From: an uncultured Ruminococcus sp.
Lineage (GTDB): Bacteria > Bacillota > Clostridia > Oscillospirales > Ruminococcaceae
NCBI GenBank assembly: GCA_946186215.1
Contig: CAMHMM010000052.1
Span: 1 to 9,660, forward strand
Reading direction: 5' to 3'
DNA length: 9,660 nt
This document shows, piece after piece, positions 1 to 4,853 of this stretch. The position numbers and the translations under genes are program-made. The notes under the pieces are model-generated. The model was not told the origin of the DNA. It saw only the letters and a program-made list of their open reading frames with translations, and searched no databases. Each line of letters begins with the position of its first letter. Positions within the stretch are counted from its first letter, which is position 1.

Positions 1-378
1 AGCCCTGCTGCACTAGTCTACGATGTTGTCGCCCTGATGAATAAGGTCGCCTTCGGGAGTGGCAGAAACTACCGAACCCTGATGGGTGATGATATATCCC
101 TTTGCATCGTTGAGGCTGCCGGTGGAAAAATCCACGAATATGTTGTCAAGGATCCTGTTGGAATAGATATCCGCGTTGCTGACAGCAGAAGAAAACGCAT
201 ATGCAAGGGTGTTGACCTCGGTGCGTGCGGAAGACATCATGCGCCTGTAAAAGAAGATCTGATAACACGCCGTCATGAGTATTATCATGACGATACCGAT
301 CGTAGTGCAGAGCCTTACGATACGGGCTTTTATGGTAGTTTTCCTTCCTACCTTTTTCTTGTCTTGTGTATCGCTCAT
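1..378 (-). CDS. Membrane-anchored sensor (Cache/chemoreceptor-like), N-terminus, interrupted by in-frame TAG
   Basis: The frame runs leftward from an ATG at 376-378, preceded on the minus strand by CGGAG with an 8-nt spacer. An upstream in-frame ATG lacks a ribosome binding site. The first 121 codons encode a basic N-terminus (KKKVGRK, KAR), one membrane segment at about residues 23-44, and an extracytoplasmic stretch ending in a beta-strand-like GYIITHQGSVVSA. That layout matches the beginning of a Cache-type sensor, as in methyl-accepting chemotaxis proteins or sensor kinases, but the signalling domain would lie outside the window. A TAG at 13-15 stops the frame inside the sensory domain; the four codons after it (C-S-R-A) remain open to the window edge. 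It is therefore a broken gene, a truncated protein, or a gene with a read-through amber codon. The family assignment rests on topology rather than a diagnostic motif. Confidence 0.6.
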
Positions 379-523
379 GTTTTTTCTCCGATTATGTGCA
401 GGCAAAAGCCGGAATAGTGTCCTGTCGGGCTTTTTATAACGAAAAGCTCATGTCGGGATATCGGGAAAACACTGAAAAAAGGAATAAACTCTTTTTATGA
501 TTTCTCCAGATATACTCTACTAC

Positions 524-532
524 ATTATAGCA
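524..532 (-). promoter_or_regulatory. Extended -10 promoter for the minus-strand sensor gene
   Basis: On the minus strand this reads TGC-TATAAT, a perfect -10 with a TGN extension. No good -35 hexamer lies 17 bp upstream, which is usual for extended -10 promoters. The start codon is about 145 nt downstream. The leader between contains a GCTTTT/AAAAGC inverted repeat around 430-450. The 14-nt string TTTGTGCTATAATG is shared exactly with the promoter of the MotA-like operon. Confidence 0.65.
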
Positions 533-601
533 CAAATCATCGGATTAAATGTTACAAAAATGTGAATTTAGAAGAATTTACAGGGCGATAAGGTAAAGAA
601 C

Positions 602-639
602 AATAAAACGAAAAAGACCGCCCAGACATAGGCGGTCTT
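602..639 (-). terminator. Intrinsic terminator closing the long minus-strand RNA
   Basis: On the minus strand AAGACCGCC pairs with GGCGGTCTT (plus positions 631-639 and 614-622), giving a 9-bp stem with an 8-nt loop. TTTTT-CG-TTTT follows directly. The plus strand has no U-tract after the hairpin, so it acts on leftward transcription. It ends whatever is transcribed across 640-2134 and isolates it from the sensor promoter at 524-532. Confidence 0.85.
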
Positions 640-918
640 ATACATCCGTGCTCAGTTAAGAGCTAAAATACAGTTTCAGGCGGACTCACTCCCTATCGAT
701 CACATTACCTTGATATAAAACAATGCTCCGATGAAAATAAACGCTTCCTTTCAGAAAGGATATCGGGAACTCTATATAAAGCATATGTAATGCGAAACTT
801 ATGCCTTGCGGCAATTGTCTTTATACTCTTTCCCGATGTAACTGCGCAGACACTAAAGACCATAACGGTCAGGACGGAAAGCCCGTCAAGCTATGCTGCC
901 GCCTATCCGGAAAGCGTA

Positions 919-942
919 TCAATAAAAGTCCAAATACTGCAT
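919..942 (-). CDS. Possible 7-codon leader peptide in the repeat RNA
   Basis: ATG at 940-942 follows AAGGAG with a 10-nt spacer on the minus strand and opens MQYLDFY followed by TGA. It is the last AUG-bearing module before the 3' part of the transcript. The peptide resembles nothing I know. Its only support is the good SD and its membership in the module series. Confidence 0.25.
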   Translation of the reverse strand: MQYLDFY

Positions 943-984
943 TGGAACCATACTCCTTGAATCAATATGTCGAATAAAGTCTGA

Positions 985-1320
985 TCAAACCATTGGAACT
1001 TACTCCTTACAGTTCGCTTGCTTTTCCGATCATTCAACATTCAACGCAGTTTGTTACCACATCGGTCTGTACCTGTCCTTTACTTTAGAATGTACCTTGA
1101 AAATGTATTAACTGTCCATGGGACTTCTCCTTGAACGGGATCTTTGGATATCCGAAATACGAGTAGAAACTTACCGGTGCATTGGATTTAACTCCTTTAC
1201 AAAAATTCGGACATATCAAGCAAAAATCAACTGTCCATGGGACCTTTCTCCTTAGTGATTATTTCCCTGACGCGGGAGTACCTTGAAAACACTTAAGAGC
1301 GCATTGGACTGTACCTCCAA
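985..1320 (-). repeat. Array of SD-AUG-stop mini-ORFs with about 60-nt period
   Basis: Six consecutive modules, in transcript order, place an AUG 7-9 nt after an SD-like purine box and stop almost at once: MRS (start 1304, stop at 1293), MDS (1238), MHR (1182), MDS (1119), MW (1062) and MV (993). The distances between starts are 66, 56, 63, 57 and 69 nt; a seventh start follows 51 nt later at 942. Stops are TAA or TGA, never TAG. The two MDS units share ATGGACAGTT and differ in the stop codon (TAA or TGA). Units 1304 and 1119 also share TTTTCAAGGTAC after the stop, and units 1304 and 1062 share GGTACAG before the AUG. The sequences are otherwise diverged, so these look like old tandem duplicates that kept the SD, the AUG and an immediate stop. 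Whether ribosomes use them is unknown. Confidence 0.6.
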
Positions 1321-1363
1321 AAGTAATCCGTTTGTGCACCCGCAGATCATCAACCTGCAGGGC

Positions 1364-1402
1364 CTACCTGAAATTCAGATCATGAAAACCTCTCGATCTC
1401 AT
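1364..1402 (-). CDS. Possible 12-codon sORF in the repeat RNA
   Basis: ATG at 1400-1402 lies 10 nt after AAGGAG on the minus strand and encodes MRSRGFHDLNFR before TAG at 1364-1366. It heads the series of shorter mini-ORFs 3' of it in the transcript. No family is recognisable, and there is no evidence of translation beyond the ribosome binding site. Confidence 0.25.
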   Translation of the reverse strand: MRSRGFHDLNFR

Positions 1403-1500
1403 AGGGCTTCAGCTCCTTATCGAACAAGTTGCTATAACCTTTACAGACCTCAAAAGACGGTCTTTGTCACTAAATAACTTTCGGACTCACTCCTGTAAAT

Positions 1501-1687
1501 TATTTTCAACCCCTGCTGCGAAACTCACAGCCAAACTAAATGTCCTGTTGGACTCACTCCCTTATGATCAGATGATTAGAATGCGTACACCTTTCATATG
1601 AACCAACTCCGATCACTTGGTTTCATTCAACCTCTGCTGCGAATATCACAGCGAAACTAAGTAGCCTGTTGGACTCACTCCCTTACA
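1501..1687 (-). repeat. Two imperfect direct repeats, 120-nt period, with a conserved hairpin
   Basis: About 60 nt beginning AAGGGAGTGAGTCCAACAGG (minus strand) occur at about 1625-1687 and again at about 1504-1566, with most positions identical. Each carries TTAGTTT followed by a hairpin with the same stem (GCTGTG/CGCAGC) but a different loop (ATATT versus AGTTT), then GCAGxGGTTGAA. Stem conservation with loop divergence suggests RNA-level selection or recent duplication. These copies lack the AUG found in other modules, having AACAGG where AATGG is expected. A third, shorter relative starts at about 1496. Confidence 0.6.
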
Positions 1688-1689
1688 TA

Positions 1690-1719
1690 TCATTCGTAGA
1701 TGAGCCTGTTTCCTTTCAT
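1690..1719 (-). CDS. Possible 9-codon sORF in the repeat RNA
   Basis: ATG at 1717-1719 follows GAGGTGATTCCC on the minus strand and encodes MKGNRLIYE followed by TGA. The SD lies on the 3' arm of the inverted repeat around CTCGTGGCACGAG, so access to it could depend on folding. No function is assigned. Confidence 0.25.
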   Translation of the reverse strand: MKGNRLIYE

Positions 1720-1844
1720 GGGAATCACCTCGTGCCACGAGTGTGTGTAAACCTAAACCAAGCCGGGCTTCCGTTGCCCGCCTATACAGCACTTCAAAGA
1801 GAGAACCGGCGGGAAGAACGCGCAACCAAACCTCAAAAGGGTAC

Positions 1845-1894
1845 AAAAAACCCGCAGATACTGTGCTCGGTTGCCCTTGCTGCAGCTCCTGCGG
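1845..1894 (-). terminator. Possible internal attenuator in the repeat RNA
   Basis: On the minus strand CCGCAG (plus 1889-1894) pairs with CTGCGG (plus 1852-1857), and one G separates the stem from TTTTTT (1850-1845). The loop is long, about 31 nt, and can itself fold through GCTGCAGC. Position and U-tract fit an intrinsic terminator about 290 nt into the transcript, overlapping a degenerate copy of the module (CGAGTCCGCAGG). If it works, the downstream array would be made only on read-through. Confidence 0.35.
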
Positions 1895-1977
1895 ACTCGT
1901 CTGTTCGGATCAAAGTAAATCACTTTCAAAATCGGAAGTGGGTGATGAACTCAGCATCACGCTGCCTTTAAACTTCC

Positions 1978-2040
1978 CTAAACTTCACCGAAAGCCGAGC
2001 CACTGCGGAACTCTCTTACGCGCTGATTTTCTGCTGCCAT
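1978..2040 (-). CDS. Possible 20-codon sORF, first in the repeat RNA
   Basis: This is the promoter-proximal module: GGGAGG, then an 8-nt spacer, then ATG at 2038-2040. It encodes 20 residues beginning MAAENQRVREF and ends with TAG at 1978-1980. If TAG were read through, the frame would gain about seven codons to a TGA. The peptide is polar and charged, without a membrane or signal segment. It could be a leader peptide or a by-product of the repeated module. Confidence 0.3.
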   Translation of the reverse strand: MAAENQRVREFRSGSAFGEV

Positions 2041-2140
2041 TGGACTCGCCTCCCTGCTCCTTACGATTATTACGATCAAGGTGCCTCACTGATCGACCCC
2101 CTCGGATCTGTTTCCTTCCGCTTCCCTTGTCGTTGATATT

Positions 2141-2169
2141 ATATTACCATATCTCATGGTGAATGTCAA
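2141..2169 (-). promoter_or_regulatory. Sigma-70 promoter of the repeat RNA
   Basis: The minus strand reads TTGACA (2169-2164), a 17-bp spacer, then TAATAT (2146-2141), with an overlapping TATAAT three bases further on. The -35 is consensus. Transcription would start near 2134 and run left into the purine-rich start of the repeat RNA. It is divergent from the MotA-like operon promoter, with the -35 elements about 60 bp apart. Confidence 0.75.
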
Positions 2170-2226
2170 TAGATTTCAAGAAAAATACCTTACAAAATTG
2201 TGCAGAATTTTTGGAATATATGACTA

Positions 2227-2256
2227 TTGACTATTTAAGCGTCTTTGTGCTATAAT
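2227..2256 (+). promoter_or_regulatory. Promoter of the MotA/ExbD-like operon
   Basis: TTGACT, an 18-bp spacer ending in TGC, then TATAAT: a strong -10 with a TGN extension. The first gene starts at 2392, leaving a leader of about 130 nt. The extended -10 region is identical over 14 nt to the sensor promoter at the left of the window. Confidence 0.75.
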
Positions 2257-2391
2257 GGAATAGTTGGAGTGTGTGGAAGGGCATAAAAGGCGTTTCCATG
2301 CACTTTTTTGTTAAGATAATGCCGGATACACGGCAAAAAAAACATTAAATTGCCTGGTGTTTATCCCGCAAAGGGCGTAAGGGGTGAGATC

Positions 2392-2922
2392 GTGCTTTTC
2401 TTTCTGCAAAAGCTTCTTGTCAGTCTTTTTACCACATCGGACATCGTGATACTGCTGTGGGCGGCTGTTACCGGCTGGCTGTGCTACAAGACATGGAGCT
2501 ATCTTAAAACAGTCCGTGAGGTGCTGTTCATCCCTGCAAAAAGGCGCACCAATCTCCACGGCGAGCTCCCCGACGGGCGCTCTGAGGATGAGATAAAAGA
2601 GGATGAGGACAGACTCTACGAGATGACGGGCAAGCTAAATAAATGGTACTCCCTTTTTTCTGGCTTTACATCCGTGTTCCCTCTGTGGGGAATGCTCGGA
2701 ACGGTCGCATCCCTTATTCGGGCGGCACAGTCGATGACCGGCGGGAATGTGGCAGTGGATGAATTCTTCGGAGCGCTCACATCCACCGCATGGGGCATAA
2801 TCTTTGCGATAATATTCAAAGCGTTTTTCGATTCATCCCTTGCACCGCGCATAGAAGCTGCAAACAAGGAGTATGATCTTCTTATTGAGCGCAACAGCAG
2901 GGACACCTCCTCAGCGGAATAA
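2392..2922 (+). CDS. MotA/TolQ/ExbB-family proton channel subunit
   Basis: I place the start at GTG 2392, preceded by AAGGGGTGA, giving 176 residues; an in-frame TTG at 2350 has no such site. The first membrane segment is at about residues 15-35. A basic and acidic cytoplasmic stretch follows, then two hydrophobic segments containing FPLWGMLGTVASLI and LTSTAWGIIFAIIF. Those two segments match the conserved P-L-G-x-L-G-T-V and T-T-A-x-G-hydrophobic signatures of the ExbB/TolQ/MotA family, whose pentamers conduct protons around a dimer of ExbD/TolR/MotB. Three membrane segments suit TolQ/ExbB better than flagellar MotA. The next gene, 12 nt downstream, supplies the aspartate-bearing partner. 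The work powered is unknown, since a Gram-positive cell has no TonB-Tol target in an outer membrane. Confidence 0.85.
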   Translation: MLFFLQKLLVSLFTTSDIVILLWAAVTGWLCYKTWSYLKTVREVLFIPAKRRTNLHGELPDGRSEDEIKEDEDRLYEMTGKLNKWYSLFSGFTSVFPLWGMLGTVASLIRAAQSMTGGNVAVDEFFGALTSTAWGIIFAIIFKAFFDSSLAPRIEAANKEYDLLIERNSRDTSSAE

Positions 2923-2934
2923 CGGGGGTGTGTT

Positions 2935-3549
2935 ATGAAAAAAAGCGAGATAATCCTTGATTTTACATCCCTGCTCGATGTCACCATGATAATCCTCTTC
3001 TTTTTCATAATAAACTACAATGCGCAGACGAACAAGCTGCAGGAAGAGGCTCAGAGCGAAATGGAGCAGGCCCGTAGCATAGAGGCACAGGCTCAGGCGG
3101 ATATGGAAAGGCTTGAAAGCGACCGTGCCGAGTTTGAAAAGGAACGGGATGAACTGCGCGAGCAGGCGGCACTGGAAATGGAAAGACTGAACGGTGCCAA
3201 CGACCGCACCGCGCGGAGCATCGAGGCCATGGCGCTTTTCGAGCGGGAGCAGAGCATAAGGCTAATCCTTATAAAAAGCGAAAGCGGCTGGGCGCTGGAG
3301 ATATATTCGGGCGAGGAGATCCTGCGGACGGTGGAAAAGGGGACGGATATCCCCGCGGCAATAAAGGATACATTTGAGAATGCGGGATTTACCAGCGATG
3401 ATGTGCTTCTCGTGCAGTTTCTTTTCGATTCGGATATGCCCGGCTCCCACGGTGCAAAAACCTCCGTGGACAGGGCTCTTGACAGGATTAGGACTGATTA
3501 CCCGTATCTGTACTGCGCGACGGTGGATACCAGTTCCGTCGGAAAGTGA
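2935..3549 (+). CDS. ExbD/MotB-like stator subunit with coiled coil
   Basis: This 204-residue protein starts at ATG 2935 after a GGGGGTG box. The N-terminus reads LDFTSLLDVTMIILFFFII: one membrane helix with Asp15 in the T-x-L-(L/V)-D-V context that carries the proton-accepting aspartate in ExbD, TolR and MotB. Residues of about 33-105 are a charged, heptad-like coiled coil rich in Glu, Gln, Ala and Arg. The C-terminal 100 residues form a mixed alpha/beta domain (SGWALEIYSGEEIL, VLLVQFLFDSDMPG, LYCATVDTS) in the place of the ExbD or MotB periplasmic domain. I see no clear OmpA-type peptidoglycan-binding motif. It is almost certainly the partner of the upstream channel subunit; the coiled coil is much longer than in ExbD and may act as a spacer outside the membrane. 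Confidence 0.8.
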   Translation: MKKSEIILDFTSLLDVTMIILFFFIINYNAQTNKLQEEAQSEMEQARSIEAQAQADMERLESDRAEFEKERDELREQAALEMERLNGANDRTARSIEAMALFEREQSIRLILIKSESGWALEIYSGEEILRTVEKGTDIPAAIKDTFENAGFTSDDVLLVQFLFDSDMPGSHGAKTSVDRALDRIRTDYPYLYCATVDTSSVGK

Positions 3550-3601
3550 CTCCGGAGCATCCGGGAGAAAACACACGGAAAGCATAATAAGAGGTGGAAA
3601 T

Positions 3602-3718
3602 ATGAGAAAACGCAGCAAAAAGGCAAGAGCAGAGGAAAGCCGCACCGATCTTGTGGCGGTCATCGTATTCATAGCGCTTAATGCGGTGCTTGCGCTGATA
3701 GGCTTGATAAAAGGGTAG
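3602..3718 (+). CDS. Small single-pass membrane protein (38 aa)
   Basis: ATG 3602 follows GAGGTGG with good spacing. The protein has a strongly basic head (MRKRSKKARAEE) and one membrane helix at about residues 17-35, ending IKG. Its position between two ExbD-like genes suggests an accessory subunit of the same membrane complex. It ends in TAG (3716-3718); if that codon were read, the frame would add one codon plus Val and end at TAA 3722-3724. It is the only gene here that would terminate in TAG. No family is recognised. Confidence 0.6.
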   Translation: MRKRSKKARAEESRTDLVAVIVFIALNAVLALIGLIKG

Positions 3719-3747
3719 GTTTAATAAATTTAAAAGGAGTGCGGCAT

Positions 3748-4236
3748 ATGAGCAGCGAGAAAAACGAAAAGAAGAAGAAAAAGAGCGGCGGCGGAGCCGT
3801 GATCTTTCTGATACTGATAATCATAATCATACTTATTATATTGTTCCTGCTTTTCGGCAGAGGACTGGGCTTCGGGGATGGTCTCGGCTTCGGCACGGGC
3901 ACCGGAACACAGGGCGGCGCTGCAGAGCAGCCGGCCGCACAGACCGCAGCTCAGACAAAGGTGCAGACAGAGGTGCAGACAGAGGAAGAGGCTCAGACAC
4001 AGGCGGAGTCGGGCGAAAAGACGGCTGTTATCGTCAGCGTTACCATTGAGGAAGGCTCATACATCCTCGACAATTCGACCGTTACCGCAGACGAGATCGT
4101 TGAAAAGGCAAAGGCCGCAGGTGCTGATGCCGAGGTGGAGATCACCGACAAGGATGCGACCGAAGCGGCATACAGCGCACTTACCGCAGCGCTTGACGAG
4201 GCGGGTATCTCTCACAGGGATGCGGCGGTGGAATGA
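3748..4236 (+). CDS. Membrane-anchored protein with ExbD-like C-terminal domain
   Basis: I take ATG 3748, preceded by AAAGGAG with an 8-nt spacer, over an in-frame GTG nine bases upstream, giving 162 residues. Order: Lys-rich head (EKNEKKKKKS), one very hydrophobic membrane helix at about 17-38, a Gly-rich stretch with GLGFGDGLGFG, a Gln/Thr/Glu-rich linker with repeated QTxxQT and VQTE units, then about 75 residues from KTAVIVSV to the end. The last part follows the ExbD/TolR periplasmic pattern: beta strand, SYILDNSTVTADEIVEKAK helix, strand EVEITDKDAT, and helix ending LDEAGI. Unlike the gene at 2935, its membrane helix has no aspartate, so it probably does not carry protons and may instead form the arm that transmits motion. 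The ExbD link is inferred from pattern only. Confidence 0.65.
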   Translation: MSSEKNEKKKKKSGGGAVIFLILIIIIILIILFLLFGRGLGFGDGLGFGTGTGTQGGAAEQPAAQTAAQTKVQTEVQTEEEAQTQAESGEKTAVIVSVTIEEGSYILDNSTVTADEIVEKAKAAGADAEVEITDKDATEAAYSALTAALDEAGISHRDAAVE

Positions 4237-4274
4237 TATGCACTGCATCAGACGGGAACAGGTAATATACGGCA

Positions 4275-4315
4275 GGCCGCATAAGAAAAAGAGCTTTGCT
4301 TTATTCAGTGCGGCC
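4275..4315 (+). terminator. Possible terminator of the MotA/ExbD-like operon
   Basis: GGCCGCA (4275-4281) pairs with TGCGGCC (4309-4315), a 7-bp stem around a 27-nt loop that can partly close further. The downstream tract ATAGTATATATTTTC is only weakly U-rich. It sits 38 nt after the last gene and ahead of the rpmB promoter, where a terminator is expected. Confidence 0.35.
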
Positions 4316-4390
4316 ATAGTATATATTTTCCATTTTGAACTGTATTTGCAGACGGTATTTGTTTAATTTTCATGATTTTCAAAAAACCTC

Positions 4391-4419
4391 TTGCAATTTC
4401 ATATCATTTGTGATAACAT
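4391..4419 (+). promoter_or_regulatory. Promoter of rpmB
   Basis: TTGCAA, a 17-bp spacer, then TAACAT preceded by TGA, an extended -10 context. The rpmB start is about 80 nt downstream. Confidence 0.65.
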
Positions 4420-4498
4420 AGATTTGTTATAGACAATGGGTGATAAGCCTTTGTTCTACTATTTTTCTGCCAAGTGCAGTTTAAGGAGGTGCAGCCCC

Positions 4499-4687
4499 AT
4501 GGCAAAATGCGATATATGCGGAAAGGGCGTTACTTTCGGTATTAAGGTTTCTCACTCTCATCGTCGTTCAAACAGAGCATGGAAGCCTAATGTAAAGCGT
4601 GTTAAGGCTATCGTGAACGGTACTCCCACTCATGTTCATGTTTGCACAAGATGCCTGCGTTCCGGCAAGGTTGAGCGCGCAGTTTGA
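4499..4687 (+). CDS. rpmB: 50S ribosomal protein L28
   Basis: ATG 4499 follows a perfect AAGGAGGT with 8 nt between, giving 62 residues, the usual size for the Firmicutes form. The start MAKCDICGKG, the central SHSHRRSNRAWKPN and the C-terminal VCTRCLRSGKV are the L28 signatures. Cys4, Cys7, Cys49 and Cys52 form the two CxxC pairs of the zinc-binding version. It is a structural protein of the large ribosomal subunit. It stands alone between its own promoter and terminator. Its codons look less GC-rich than those of neighbours, consistent with high expression. Confidence 0.97.
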   Translation: MAKCDICGKGVTFGIKVSHSHRRSNRAWKPNVKRVKAIVNGTPTHVHVCTRCLRSGKVERAV

Positions 4688-4705
4688 TCACTGACCGAAT
4701 ATCAA

Positions 4706-4738
4706 TGACCGTCCGTGTGAGGGCGGTCACAGTTTTTT
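4706..4738 (+). terminator. Intrinsic terminator of rpmB
   Basis: TGACCGTCC and GGGCGGTCA form a 9-bp stem with one G-U pair and a GTGTGA loop. TTTTTT follows three bases later (4733-4738). It lies 18 nt after the rpmB stop codon. Confidence 0.9.
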
Positions 4739-4853
4739 GTAAGGAAAAGTGTTCTTCATAGCTGCGGCCGTGAATACATGGAAGATGCATTTAAAACAGC
4801 TTATGATCTATTCCGTGCTTTTAATATGTGTATGACGAAAAACAGGTCCATAT

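Larger units (their letters stand above)
605..2134 (-). ncRNA. Putative long (about 1.5 kb) structured RNA with repeated SD-AUG modules
   Basis: This stretch contains no convincing protein gene on either strand, yet it is bounded on the minus strand by a strong promoter (2141-2169) and an intrinsic terminator (602-639). Within it a module resembling AAGGAG-N(5-8)-UCC-AUG occurs about 14-15 times, always in this orientation. Its GGA and UCC arms can pair; in the copy near 1304-1320 the pairing reaches UUGGA/UCCAA. Other local hairpins include GCUGUG/CGCAGC in two 120-nt-spaced copies, GACGG/CCGUC near 865-880, CCUUU/AAAGG near 745-765, and an inverted repeat around CUCGU-GGC-ACGAG near 1726-1740. 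The AUG-bearing modules open reading frames of only 2-20 codons. I do not recognise a known RNA class. It could be an ornate large RNA, a ribosome- or protein-binding sponge, a tandem minigene RNA, or a decayed repeat region. Transcription is inferred from the flanking signals only. Confidence 0.6.

Noticed and set aside
940..1690. CRISPR array
   Set aside because: The repeated unit is short and degenerate and the spacing irregular (51-120 nt), with no identical repeats and no cas genes.
1646..1846. 66-codon minus-strand open frame in the repeat region
   Set aside because: Its start has no SD, it crosses two repeat modules out of register and resembles no protein; chance openness is more likely.
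940..2062. Plus-strand reading of the modules as anti-SD (CTCCTT) elements of an antisense RNA
   Set aside because: The only matching promoter and terminator for this block lie on the minus strand, and the AUG spacing makes sense only there.
1669..2162. Overlapping plus-strand open frames of 100 and 139 codons in the repeat region
   Set aside because: Low-complexity Cys/Ser/Pro/Leu-rich translations with no ribosome binding site, opposite the strand carrying the promoter, terminator and modules.
2392..4236. Zorya anti-phage system
   Set aside because: MotA/MotB-like subunits are present, but no ZorC, ZorD helicase or ZorE nuclease gene follows; rpmB and mnmG come next.
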